Below the pieces are notes generated by a model. That model was not told the origin of the DNA. It was given only the letters and a program-made list of their open reading frames with translations, and made no database searches. Below, piece after piece: positions 37,501-49,200 of a stretch of DNA of 64,000 bases. Each line of letters opens with the position of its first letter. Positions within the stretch are counted from its first letter, which is position 1. The position numbers and the translations under genes were made by a program. This DNA is from Sarcocystis neurona (taxonomy: Eukaryota; Apicomplexa; Conoidasida; Eucoccidiorida; Sarcocystidae): positions 908,272 through 972,271 of the forward strand of contig KL647304.1 of NCBI GenBank assembly GCA_000727475.1. The letters run 5' to 3'.

Positions 37501-40500
37501 TACGTCAATTCTCACATATATATATATATATACACATCTTGGTCTCATGCAGTTCATTCGTAGATATTCCGTCAAGAAAAGAGAGACATACGTATCCGTA
37601 GAATTTCAATATATACATATGTGTGGCGCCTCATACCTACACATTCATACACAGATCCACACACATAGGCACAGACACATACAAATATACATATATGTGC
37701 AATTACATATATATATATATATATATAGATCAGGATGTCATCAAGGTGACACCGACACACGTACATTCGTATACAGAATCAAAGAGACAAAGAAAGAGAG
37801 AGAGGGAGAGCGAAGGGTCCCCAAGACGCAGATATATAGATATATAAAGACACGCGAAGAAAACGTTAAGACGACGTAAGAGAAGAAAACGTAGATTTGT
37901 TTGTACAGACGCACCCCGCTAGAAGACTGCTTCAAGAGGGACCCGACAACTTTCTGCGGATTTATTTTCCCCTCGGCTGCAGCAGCGAGAAGTGCAGCAG
38001 GAGCGGCAGACCGCGCCGTCAGCAGCGCCGGGTGACAGCAGAGCTGCCGCAGGCGCAGCAGCAACAGCAGCACATGCGAGTACTGCGTCATCACCAGTCC
38101 CGACTTCACCAAACTTTCAAATTCTTCTCTGCTCCTCGAGAAGTACGTCTGAGAAAAAGACAGAAGTAAAACCAAGTCGGCGAACCTCGTGTCCACACAC
38201 ACACACATACGTGGAAGCATATTCCACATTCGAAAAAAGACATACATATATATATACATATATGATGTATACGTGTTAATCTACACGTACATATCCATGC
38301 ATATATACATGTGTGTATATACGTACACACGTCTCTCTCCATTTAAGCATGCTTTCATTTCTCTACAACTACATACACCTTGCCCTCTCTCTCTACACAC
38401 ACATATATACATATATATAAATATACGTATTATCCACAAGTACCTATCTATCTATCTATCTGTCTATGTGTGAGAATATATATATATATATATATATATG
38501 TTCATATGTACAGACGTCTCTCTCTCTGTCTCTCTTTATACGTGAGTACATTTCTCTACAGCTACGTACACCGTCTTGTCTCTCTATATATGTGTACCTA
38601 TTGATCTATAAGGACCTATTTATCTATCTATATATATATTTACGTGTGTATATATATGTGTTTATTTCTCTACAAGTATTTAAATCTTTTTCCTCTCCTC
38701 TTTCTCTTCCTTTCTCTCTCTGTGAACATATGTAGCTTCCTGCAGGGTCGCAAGCATGGACACACGTGTGTGACCCGTTTGTCACTACGGGTAGGGAAGG
38801 TGGTTGTGTTCTTCGATAAAATCCTGCGTCTATAAAAAGAAGAGAAGCTCAGCAGAAACCCCAGCGAGAGAAGAATGCCAGAAGAGCAGCAGAGCTGCCT
38901 GTCCCGGACGTTGTCACCTGAAGAAAAAGTGGTTTGTTCTACGTTTCTCGCTGTTTCTCTGTAAATATGAATATGACTCCCCTTCATCACGTCTTGCCTT
39001 TAATTTATGCTATAAAGTCCCCTCCAAACTGCCCCTTCTCTTTTCCCTTTTCTTCTAGATATGATAAAACGTCCTCCTTTACCGGTTTCCCTCTCTTTGT
39101 CTCTACAATCTCCCACACCTATGGATACACATTTTGTATATAATATGATACCGCCTTACCGCCCGTCCATATGTGTGCCATGTGTATTTCTGTCTCTCTT
39201 TCTCTATAAATTAATAACTGTTTGCTTACGTACATTCGTCTGCCTATATCTCATACATACGGACATTTATGTATTTGCAGAATGCCACACACATGTATAT
39301 CTATACATACATATATGCATATGTAGGGGTGTATATACGTGCCTCCCGCTCTCTATTCTTTCTCTGTCTCTCTCTGTAGACACAGACGGGTGCGGCTCTC
39401 TCTAGCTCTCTTACACACATACTTACACACATAGTACTACGTCTGTATATATACATATATATATATATGAGCTCCATACAGAAGCCAAGGCGACCGCGCT
39501 TCGTTGTACTCTACATGTACATATATATATATATATATATACGTACAGTCCTCTAAGCGTTTGTATTCATATATATAGATGTGAAGTACATGTGGCGTGG
39601 ATACATAGGCGACCTTCCCCATATGCGTATACATATATATATATACGTGTACACTGACAAACTAAGAATTTTTTACACAGGCTGCCTGGTGCGTGACAGA
39701 TCTACACCGACCCAAAATTTCACCTCGTACACTTATTGCAGAGGAAGAACGGAAAACAGTCCTGCACGTACACCCTCCAGACGTGTCTCCCCCCTAGGGT
39801 GTACGTACACCTGAAGACAGCTCGAGACAGTTCGAGACTCCGTAAGACTCTCGAGAGCATGCGTTTTTGCTTTTCTCCATGTGCAGATCCATACATGTAG
39901 ACACATCTGTGTACGTGTGTGTGTATTCTTGTAAAGACGGTTGAAGATGAGCATTTTTCTCTGTTTTCCTCCTCTTTATCTTCTTGTCTCCTCCTGCATC
40001 TGTTCTTCTTCTTCTTGCCGCGTGCTCCAGCGGTGCTGCTGCTACGCACAGGCGTCTCGCGTCTCCGCAGAGACTGCACACGGCCGCAAGCACCACTCCT
40101 CTTTCTGTTCTTCTTTTTCTTTCTCTTCAAGAAAGGAACTTCGCCGTCCTCACCATGTACAAACTCCTTTCGTATTTTGTCAAACAGAGACTGAAGCAGT
40201 GGAATGTTATGGGGGGCAAGGGCAGGATCTGTCTCCCCGTCTCGTCTCGTGTGTGCGCGTGTCGACGCAGCATCAATGGCAGCAGCACATTCCTCACTGC
40301 TATAATCGCTTGCGACGTAAGTCCTGTTCAACAGCAAACAACAGCAAACAAGTCCACAAATTTTCCTTCACAAGAGTATATATATGTACACAGGTGGGTG
40401 AGGATACACGCACACACGCGAATGAGGAATCTTCAAAATATTGATAGCTGCTCGGACGTAGGCGTATGTACACACACAGAAAGACGGGCATCAGACACAT

Positions 40501-40869
40501 ACCAGTTCTCTGAGTACAAGAAAGTGAACGAGTTTCTGTGAAAAGTAGATGTGTATAAACACACGTCTATACGCAGTTATATACAGGAGAATACTCACAC
40601 ATTTACATTTATACATATATGTGTGGAGAGAGAGATAGATATAAACACTTGTCTGTGTGCAGTTTTACACAGGAGAAGAATATCCGCATACATTTATATA
40701 TATATAGATATGAACACTCGCCTATGTGCCGCTCTACATAAGGGGAAAACTATTCACGTATACACGCATGTATACGTACGCAGCAATGGTGGACAGATAT
40801 AGACACATACACATATGCAAAGAGACATACAGGTGTTTACACATGTATATGTGCACGCAGTCATTTCCG

Positions 40870-40902
<33 letters not shown>

Positions 40903-43229
40903 CGGGATATATGTATAGGGATATATAGAGAGTCACATATATAAACGCGGATGCAGTCGGCGGCACGTATAGATCCACATATGTATACAGGTAGATAGAT
41001 GAATAATCCCATAAGAAGGGAGCGACAGTTTAACGAAGACTTCTTAATCTAGATGAAATGGCGTACCTTTTTCTGCTGGCTGAGTGACATGTTCGGCCCA
41101 CCACGCCGAAGTTCCGAAGGGGAGAAGACGAAGAAATTTCACCAGGGCAAAAGCGTCAGAAACGTCGTTCTGCAACGGCGTCCCTGTCAAAATCCACCTG
41201 TAGGGGACGGTAGCAACAGCAGCAGCAAAAGCAGCAGCAGCAGCAACAGCAGCAGCAAAGGCAACGGTAGCAGCACCCGTAGCAGCACAAACAGCAGCGG
41301 CAGCAACAGCAGCGGGAGCAGCACCCGCAGCAGCAGCACCCGGAGCAGCAGCAGAAGCAACAGCAGGACCCAGTGAGTCAGCAGGAGCAAGAGAAGCCAT
41401 GCGGAAGTGTCCTTTATATTATAGACATGGGTCCACGCTGGCCGAGGAGAGAAAAGAGAGAAAAACACATTTATGTCAGCAAAGGAAAGAGCAGGAATGG
41501 CACCATCGGGTTTCTAAAAGAAGCTACTACGAACCTCTGGCGTATTTCTTCGAACTTGCCAGCAATGCGCACGTCAAGCTGCACATCATACGACACACAC
41601 CTACACATGATGTAACCGGCCATATATATATGTGTGGGTATACATAAGTATGTGTATATGTATGTAGATAGATAGACACGCTTTAATGTGCTAACGAGAC
41701 ACGCAGGTGTATCTGCTCATATATGTAGGTACGTGTCCACACATCTGTTCATACTCATATTTCACAATAATAGACATATACATAGACATGTATGTGGGTA
41801 TACATAAGCATGCATATATATATATAGAGAGAGAGAGACACGCTTGGGTCTCTGCTCATGAATATGGATACGAGTGCACATACCCGTTCACACGCGTATC
41901 TTATATAACGTAGACATACACACATATACATATGTAATATATGTACGTGGGTATACATAAGTATATATATATATATGTATACGCCTGTGTATCCCTTTTC
42001 ATATATATGTGTACGTGTCCAGATACCTATTCGTGCGCATTCCTCATATAACGTAGAGATATATACACATGTGTATATGGATATACATGAGTATCCGTCT
42101 ACACATATATATATATATATATGCGTATATGTACATATAGACTTGCTTATGTTTTATATGTAGGTAAGTGTCCACATATCTACGATACGCATATATTATC
42201 TTGTGACGAGGGAAGGAGCAGCTGGCCAAGGCTCTCGACGGAGACGTGTGTTATGCTGCGAGGAAAACGCGCAGCTACTGTGTTACGGGAAGAAATCCAC
42301 GAAGGCTGCTGAGGGAAGCACGAAGAAATTTTTGTAAATTCTCTCCCTTTACAGTCCTCCTTTTCCTGGTGATTTCCCCCCGTCCTCCCTTCCCCTCTCT
42401 CTCTCTCTTCTGCTGTTTCCTCCTCCGTCTCTGCGTCTCTTCCTCTCCCCGTTTTGTCTCCACAAACTTCCTATTCTCTGCAGGTTCGGGGCTCGATAAG
42501 CTGCGGGAAAGGGGATATATATTTTCTTCCCCAGCGAAGGAGCACGGCCCGCATGGCAGAACGTCACGCAAATCTGCTTCTACGAAAAAGACGATACGCA
42601 TATACATATCTGCGTGTCTATATACATGATGTGAGCCTTTGTCTCCTCTCCCCAGGGGGCAGTGCAGTACACCCATCACACAGCACAGCAGGGAAGCGAT
42701 ATATGACGAGCAGCTACATGTTTATATATATACACGCAGCAAGAAGAAGAGGGGGCAGACGCAGTGCTAGAGGAAGATCTCTTTTTCTTAGAAGTCCATA
42801 TATATTCATATGCACCTATATATACGTGCGTACGGAGCAAGAAGAGGAGAGAGACAGATGTAGTGCCGAGGGAAGACTTCTATTTTCTACAAGTCTCTCT
42901 TCTTCTCTCTCTATAATATTCACACATCGATGCAATAGGACGAAGACTTCTATTTTCTACAAGTCTCTCTCTCTATATACATATAGGTCTATCTATCTAT
43001 CCCTCTATCTATATATATATATATATATGTATATATCGCGCTCTCGCTCTCTCTCTCTATATATATATACATACACAGAACACGTAGACGAGAGAAATAG
43101 ACGTCGGGGGGAAGGAAGACCTCTATTTTGTACAAATATCTGTATATATCTATATATAGAGATAGGAAGACGAAGACTTTGATTTTCTACAAGTCTCTCT
43201 CTCTATATGTATATGTATGTCTCTCTCTG

Positions 43230-43260
<31 letters not shown>

Positions 43261-46200
43261 CTCTCTCTATATATATATATGAACAGAGAAGGAAAACCAG
43301 AGAGACAGACGTGGTGACAGAAGAAGATGCGCTGTGTTCTGTACGTGGAGGAGGGTATGATGGATGAAGATACATATATGAAGGAAGTCATATTTCGTGT
43401 GTGTCCATCTCCTGTGTGTCACTTCTTTAATTACCTTCTTTCACCGAGCAGAGCGCAACAGGCGCGACACTGAAGCGAGGAGGCACTTTTGATAAGGTGG
43501 CCTTCATCGAGAACAACTCGATAGAAACAAATTTCATGCAAAGGCGATGTTATATCCCATTTGTCTTCCGTCGCCCGTCCTGCTGCCTCCTCCTTTCCTT
43601 CTTCTTGTTCTCGCCGTCCCGCTGCTGTGCTTTTTCGCTTCGCTGGCCCGGGGCTTGGCCTTCCTCTGCTCCCTCCGTTTCCGCCTGCTGGGGCTGCTGT
43701 TGCTGCGCGTCCCGGTCTGCCGCTGCCGGCTGCTGCTTCTCCCACTTCTTCTTCTCTTTTGTGTGCTGCAGCTGCTGCTCCTGCTGCTGCTGCTGTCGTC
43801 CTTCGCCAAGTTGACGCAGCAGCACTGCTGCGAAGGCGAGCTCGGTAGTCCGCTGCGAGCGTCTGGTACGTCGTCAAAATCACCGCGTGGGCTGCAAGGA
43901 AGGCAGGCTGTCTCAGACGCCCGGGGCCGTAGTATTCGTAGACGCTGCAGACCCCCGGCTGCAGATGTAGCAGCAGTTCCTCTCTCCACTGCGACAGCAG
44001 CGACAACGGGACGACTATCAGTGTCCCGCCTGTGTACTTGCCGTCTTCCTTTTCTCGGCGCAGCTGCTGCTGCAGCAGCACGGGATCTGCTGCTTGCACA
44101 GGAGAAGCAGAGGAAGACGCGCAGGAGCGAGGATGGGGCATACACGAAGAAACAGACGGAATAGAAGAAGAAAGAGAGCAGGAACGCACTACAGAGGGGG
44201 GGCAGGAGGAAGGGGGAATGGGCAAAGAAGTAGACGAAGAGGAAACAGATAAAGGAAGATTGCTGTATGCGCTGGTGTCGTCGATCCTTCGATCAGAACG
44301 GCCTCTCGTTGCTGCTGCTGCTGCAGACGCTGCTTCTTCGGACGTCTTCGCGACGTCCCCTGCGGCTCGGCTTGTTCTTTCTGCGATCGCCGTTTGCTCT
44401 GTAGTAGCAGCAGCAACAGCAGCAGTAGTGTCAGAGAAGGCCATTTCTTCTCCTCCTGCTCTTCTCTCTCTGCTGTTGCTGTCTCCTCTGGCTTCTGCTT
44501 CTCTTCCGGCAGCAGCAGTGGCGCTCCCGTTAGGTGAAGAAGACCGCGCAGCAGCCACGTGCTGCTGTCCTTCCTTCTTCACGTGCTGCTGTCCTTCCTT
44601 CTTCACAGCAGAAGCCGCAGCAGCACCAGGACAGTGTTTTTCTTCTTTTTCGTTTTTGGTGTCCTCCTCTCCCTCCTTCTGCGCAGCAGCAATCGCAGGA
44701 GTCATGCCTTCTGCAACAGGTGCTGCCGGAAGAATATCAGAAGCAATCAATGCCAGCAGCTGGACGGTCTTTCCTAGTCCCATGGCGTCGGCGAGAAGTC
44801 CGCCCTTGAGAGACTTTGAAACGACAGGAAAAGAGAGAGAAAAAGCGCAGACAGCCCAGTTCACATACAAATACAGGCAGTCCTTTGCTCCCTTCTCTCG
44901 TCTTCCTCGTTTTCCTACTACTCCTCCCTTTTCTTCTTCCCTTCTTCCTTCCCAACCCGCTGCCGCTCCTGCAGCACGAGAGGCAGGAAGCTCAATGCGA
45001 CGCCAGGCCGGATGCAGCTCCCGCAACGTCCCTGCTGAGCAACCACCCCTGCTGCTGTTGTTGCTGCTGCTGCTGGGGAAGGACATGTACGAGTCGCTTT
45101 CTCGCTGTCGCATCCAGGCCAAGCCCTGCTGCTGGTAGGGCCGGAGGGTCGTGCGGAATACAGCAGGAGACGGTTGCATACGCGGCAGCTCTGGCGTCCT
45201 CCTCCATTTTTTTCGAGCCGCAGCAGCTTCACCGGCAGCAGCAGTAGAAGTGCTCTCTGCAGCACTGGCACACGCCGGCGCAGGAGAAGGAACAGCAGCA
45301 GCAGGAGAACGAGTCTGCAACGTAGACGAGACGGCAGAGACAGCTGCTGATAACGGCTCGCTCTCATTCGACGGGCCGTCTCCCATAAGTATATCTGAAA
45401 GTGATGTATGCTGCTCTTCTTCTTCTTCGTCTTCTTCCTCCTCCTTTTCTTCTTCTTCTACTACTTCTTCCTCTTCTTCGTCTTTTTCGAAGGATGCTGC
45501 AGATTCCTCTCCACAGCGTCGCGGCGCGTCCTTCGTCTGCTCATCTTTCGCCCCCCACATTTCCCTTTCTTCTTTCTCTTCTTTGCCCGAGTGCCCTTTT
45601 CTGTCTTCTGGCGCAACCTTTGCTGCCTGATGTCGAAGTTCTCCTTCTCCTCCTCCTTCCGCAGCAGCCTCCGCCTGCTGCTGCTTCTTCACCTGCTGCT
45701 GTTTCTTCACGTGCTGCCGCTGCCGCTCCTGCTCCGCCAGTTGCTGCAGGTTTTCCTGTTCTCGCTGCTTCACGTGCTGCCACGGCTCTTGCTGCTGCTG
45801 CGTCTTGTCTGTTCCTACCGGTTTCCCAGATCTGCCTGCGTCGCGCATGAGCGCCTCCTCTTCGTGCTCTTCTGCGTCGGCGTGGCTCCGTATGGGCACG
45901 CCAGCAGCTTCACAGACGGCGCGAAGAGCCGCGCAGCACTTTTCTGCCGCTGCGAGCCCGAGCCTGAGCAGGTAGCAGCAGCACAGCAGCAGCACGTCGT
46001 ACCAGCCGCACGCCACGGCAGCACAAGTTCACGGGGCGGTCGGTCCTAGAAGAAGTTTAAAATGAAAAAAAAGGGCAGAAAGGAAGGACCGGGGGAGGAG
46101 GGCGGGTAGAAACAGGGAGAGAAAGGTGAACGAAGAGATGCACGTGGAAAAAAAGTCCCCGCGAAACGGAAGACAGCCCGGCAGAACTGTGGGAACGTGC

Positions 46201-49200
46201 CCGTGCGCAGACCGGGTGTACGTACACCGCGAAACGTGCAGGCACAGGTCCTTTCATTCACACACACATCCATCTGTCCAGCCATCACACACGCAGCAAT
46301 ACGTATAAAAATACTTTCACGAATGTCTACATCTCCTTCTTCACAAGCTACGCGGACAGTAGCGATGTTTGTACAACCCTCTGGACTTCTATACGGGTGG
46401 AGATATGTGTATACACGTAGACACATATTTCTTCTACGAGCATTCTTCTATCAGGCAAAAGCAAGTGTATTTAGACATATACATATATCTACATCACCAG
46501 AGATAACCTGAATTTCTCTCTGTTGTCTGCTTTCGTTTTCACCGTGTCTTTCTTTCCCTCTCTCTCTCTGTATTCGTATGCAAATCTCTCCATTCACATA
46601 CCCATGTGTGTCCATGGATGTACACGTATAGCTACCTTCCTTAAATCTATCCACACATTTATATATACCTATATCTACATATATGTATATATACGTATAT
46701 GTATGTATTCTTTCCTTCCCGTATAGCTATGGTGTTTGGAGAGGGAAGAAGCCGAGAGGGGACGATGCCTCGAGGTTTTTTCACTTTTGCAGTACGTGGT
46801 GCCATACCCCGCTCTGGCAGCTTCGAGGCGAAACACGGCTGCAGTGAGAAACAGAGAAATCCCGATTTTGAGGGAGGAGCCCACCCGCAGGGGCCACGAC
46901 AGCGGCTCCGTCCACCGGGGAACCACCTGCAAGCGCGAAGGAGCAGCAGCGGAAGCATCTGGGAAGTCTTTCTATTTTTGTCGCTGCTTCCATGTACACA
47001 CACGTAAATACACGTGGAAACGCGTGCGGCCCTACTACAAGAGAAAACAGAAATTTCGCTGCGGTTATCGCGACGAAATAGCTCCGGGCGCTTCCGCAGG
47101 GGAGAATCAATCACGAGGTCTCCCCAAGAAAATATACACACACATACACACATGAACAAATACTCCTCATATCCGTATCTAAACACGGCAGTAACACGCA
47201 TTCACATATACATATATATACTTATATACGTACGCTTACATATACACATATATGTCCGAGAGAAGGACTCCTGCTGCGACTTTGCTTTTCTCTACAAGAA
47301 CGCAGCATACGTATCAAGTATCCGCCTAGACGTAGATATATGTATATATATATATACATATACGCATGTATGTGCAAGGGTAGGGATCCTGTTCCACTGT
47401 TACTTGTATCTGTTTTCCTCTACAAGGACGCAGCGTACGTGTCAAGTACCCACGTCAACGTAGATATACGTGTATATATGTATTCATACAGATACGCATA
47501 TATATATATGAGTATGTGTGTAGATACATATGTGCAAGAGAGAAGATTCTGTTGATCCTTTATTTGTCTCTATGAGGACCCAGCGTAGATATACGCAGAC
47601 ATAGATATGTATACGTAGATGGTTGGTAGCTTTCAAGAAAGGTGTTTCCCAAGTAGACCCACCCCTCGATTTTCTCCCCATGTTGCTTTTGATAGATAGA
47701 TATGATACACAGACGAACACACACACACACATACACACACAAGGATATAAAGAGGAAAGAGTCGCTTCACGTGGATATAGATGGAAATTGCTGACAGCTA
47801 CGAAAACAGATAAACACGTCTGCAAGATACCTTCACGTTATTCATACAAACACCGAATCAGGTGTACAGACACCTGTCTTCTCGCAATCAACTGTGTGAC
47901 GGCGGCAGTATGTCAGCCGAGGGTATGGGACAAAAACTCTTCAAGTGGCCAGGGAGAGAAAAAAAGACGTGGCGCAGAGGAAAAGTGAAGAAGCAGAGGG
48001 GAAGAGAAGGACAGGAAGTTTACCCGCACAAGCCCCAGGAGGAGAAGAACAAAGAGATCTTTGCTAAGCGACTTTTGCAGACGACCTCCTTCTCTGTCGC
48101 CTATAACGACACGAAGAGAACAGCTGCTCTCCGTAGCAGCTTCAATTAACTCTGGAAGGGTAGGCAGTTGTCTGCTGCTGCTCATAGTTTGCTGCGGCAT
48201 GTGCCAGCTCTGTTGCTGCTGCTGGCCTGGAAATAGGAGGCGACGCGCTTCTTCGCGTATTTCTGCTGCAGCGGGGTCGACACGGTAGAGTTTTGGTGGA
48301 GGAGGAGGAACGGCCCTTCTCTGATTGAACAGAGATATCCCACTTTTGTGGGAGGGGACGGGGGACGGGGCCTTGACAGGCACTCGCACATCCCCGACAA
48401 AAGAGAGAGGCAGCTGTGTGGGGAGGAGACAGCAGAAGCAAAACAGAGCCAGAGAGGAAAGATGAAGAGTTGCAAGGGGGAAGAGAAGAAGAGGAGTCGG
48501 AAATATCTGGAATGAGAAGGAGAAGATGCACGAGCGACTGCGAAGGGAGGGCAGCAACAGCACCCGCCCTTACGCAGCAGCTGCTGGTCACACGCAGCAG
48601 CAGGAGTAATAAGAGACGAGAAGTCAGAAGAGGTTACGAGGGCATTAGCAGCAGCAGCAGTTGACCGAGAAGGAGGAGAAAGCTGCAGCAGCAAGACGAG
48701 ACCCAGCTGCAGGGAGACAAAGAGGAAAACTGCTGCCGCAGCAGCAGCAGCACACCTGCAGCAGCCGGAGCGCGCCAGCAGCAGCAGAAGAACAGCAGCA
48801 ACTGGAGCACGCAGCCGGCAGGTAAAGACGAGGGATGAAGAGATTAGCAACATAGGCGAAACAGTCTGTGAGGCAGCATCAGAGACGGCGAAGCGGAAGC
48901 AACGAGAGCAGCAGACGGGGCAGCAGAACATGAACAGCAGCAACACCGGCCACCAGGTACACCAAAAGACGTAGCAACACGACGCTCGCCAGACAACGGA
49001 GAAGCTGCGGCATGAGCTGCAATACAAAAAGAACGTCTTTCTGAACGCCGGACCGTCGCAGCTCAAATCAACAGCGTATCTTCTCTTCCCCCCGTAGAGA
49101 AGTACGCACAGACCGAGACAGGCACAGAAGGTGTTGCTCAGAGCGACACAAGTGTACCTATGTCTAGACATATATTTTCGAGAGACGCACACACTTGTCT

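Larger units (their letters stand above)
37915..45963 (-). other. SNF2 ATPase N-lobe of the Rad5-type protein
   Basis: Motifs in order: [12 protein letters not shown] (Q region), [13 protein letters not shown] (motif I, Walker A), [14 protein letters not shown] (Ia), [20 protein letters not shown] (motif II; DEGH replaces the commoner DEAH/DEGH alternatives), then across the junction [12 protein letters not shown] (motif III). Later come FLRLLPF, VLPLMLRR with [10 protein letters not shown], and [15 protein letters not shown]. The junction 43435/41197 falls inside the arginine before WILTGTP, and the junction 40154/38148 inside the segment [12 protein letters not shown]; both restore family sequence exactly in frame. 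A long charged Glu/Gln-rich insert precedes the Q region. Confidence 0.9.

Noticed and set aside
39720..40337. Minus-strand frame of 205 codons reading [13 protein letters not shown]
   Set aside because: The frame shifted by one reads VLPLMLRR and ILPLPPI, which is the family sequence expected after LTGTPLQN and which joins in phase on both sides.
41625..43350. Regularly spaced repeats resembling a CRISPR array
   Set aside because: Units are long, diverged and AT/CT-rich with no unique spacers of constant length, and they lie in an intron of a eukaryotic gene.
44032..45138. Plus-strand frame of 368 codons
   Set aside because: It is antisense to the SNF2 exon that carries the Walker A and DEGH motifs.
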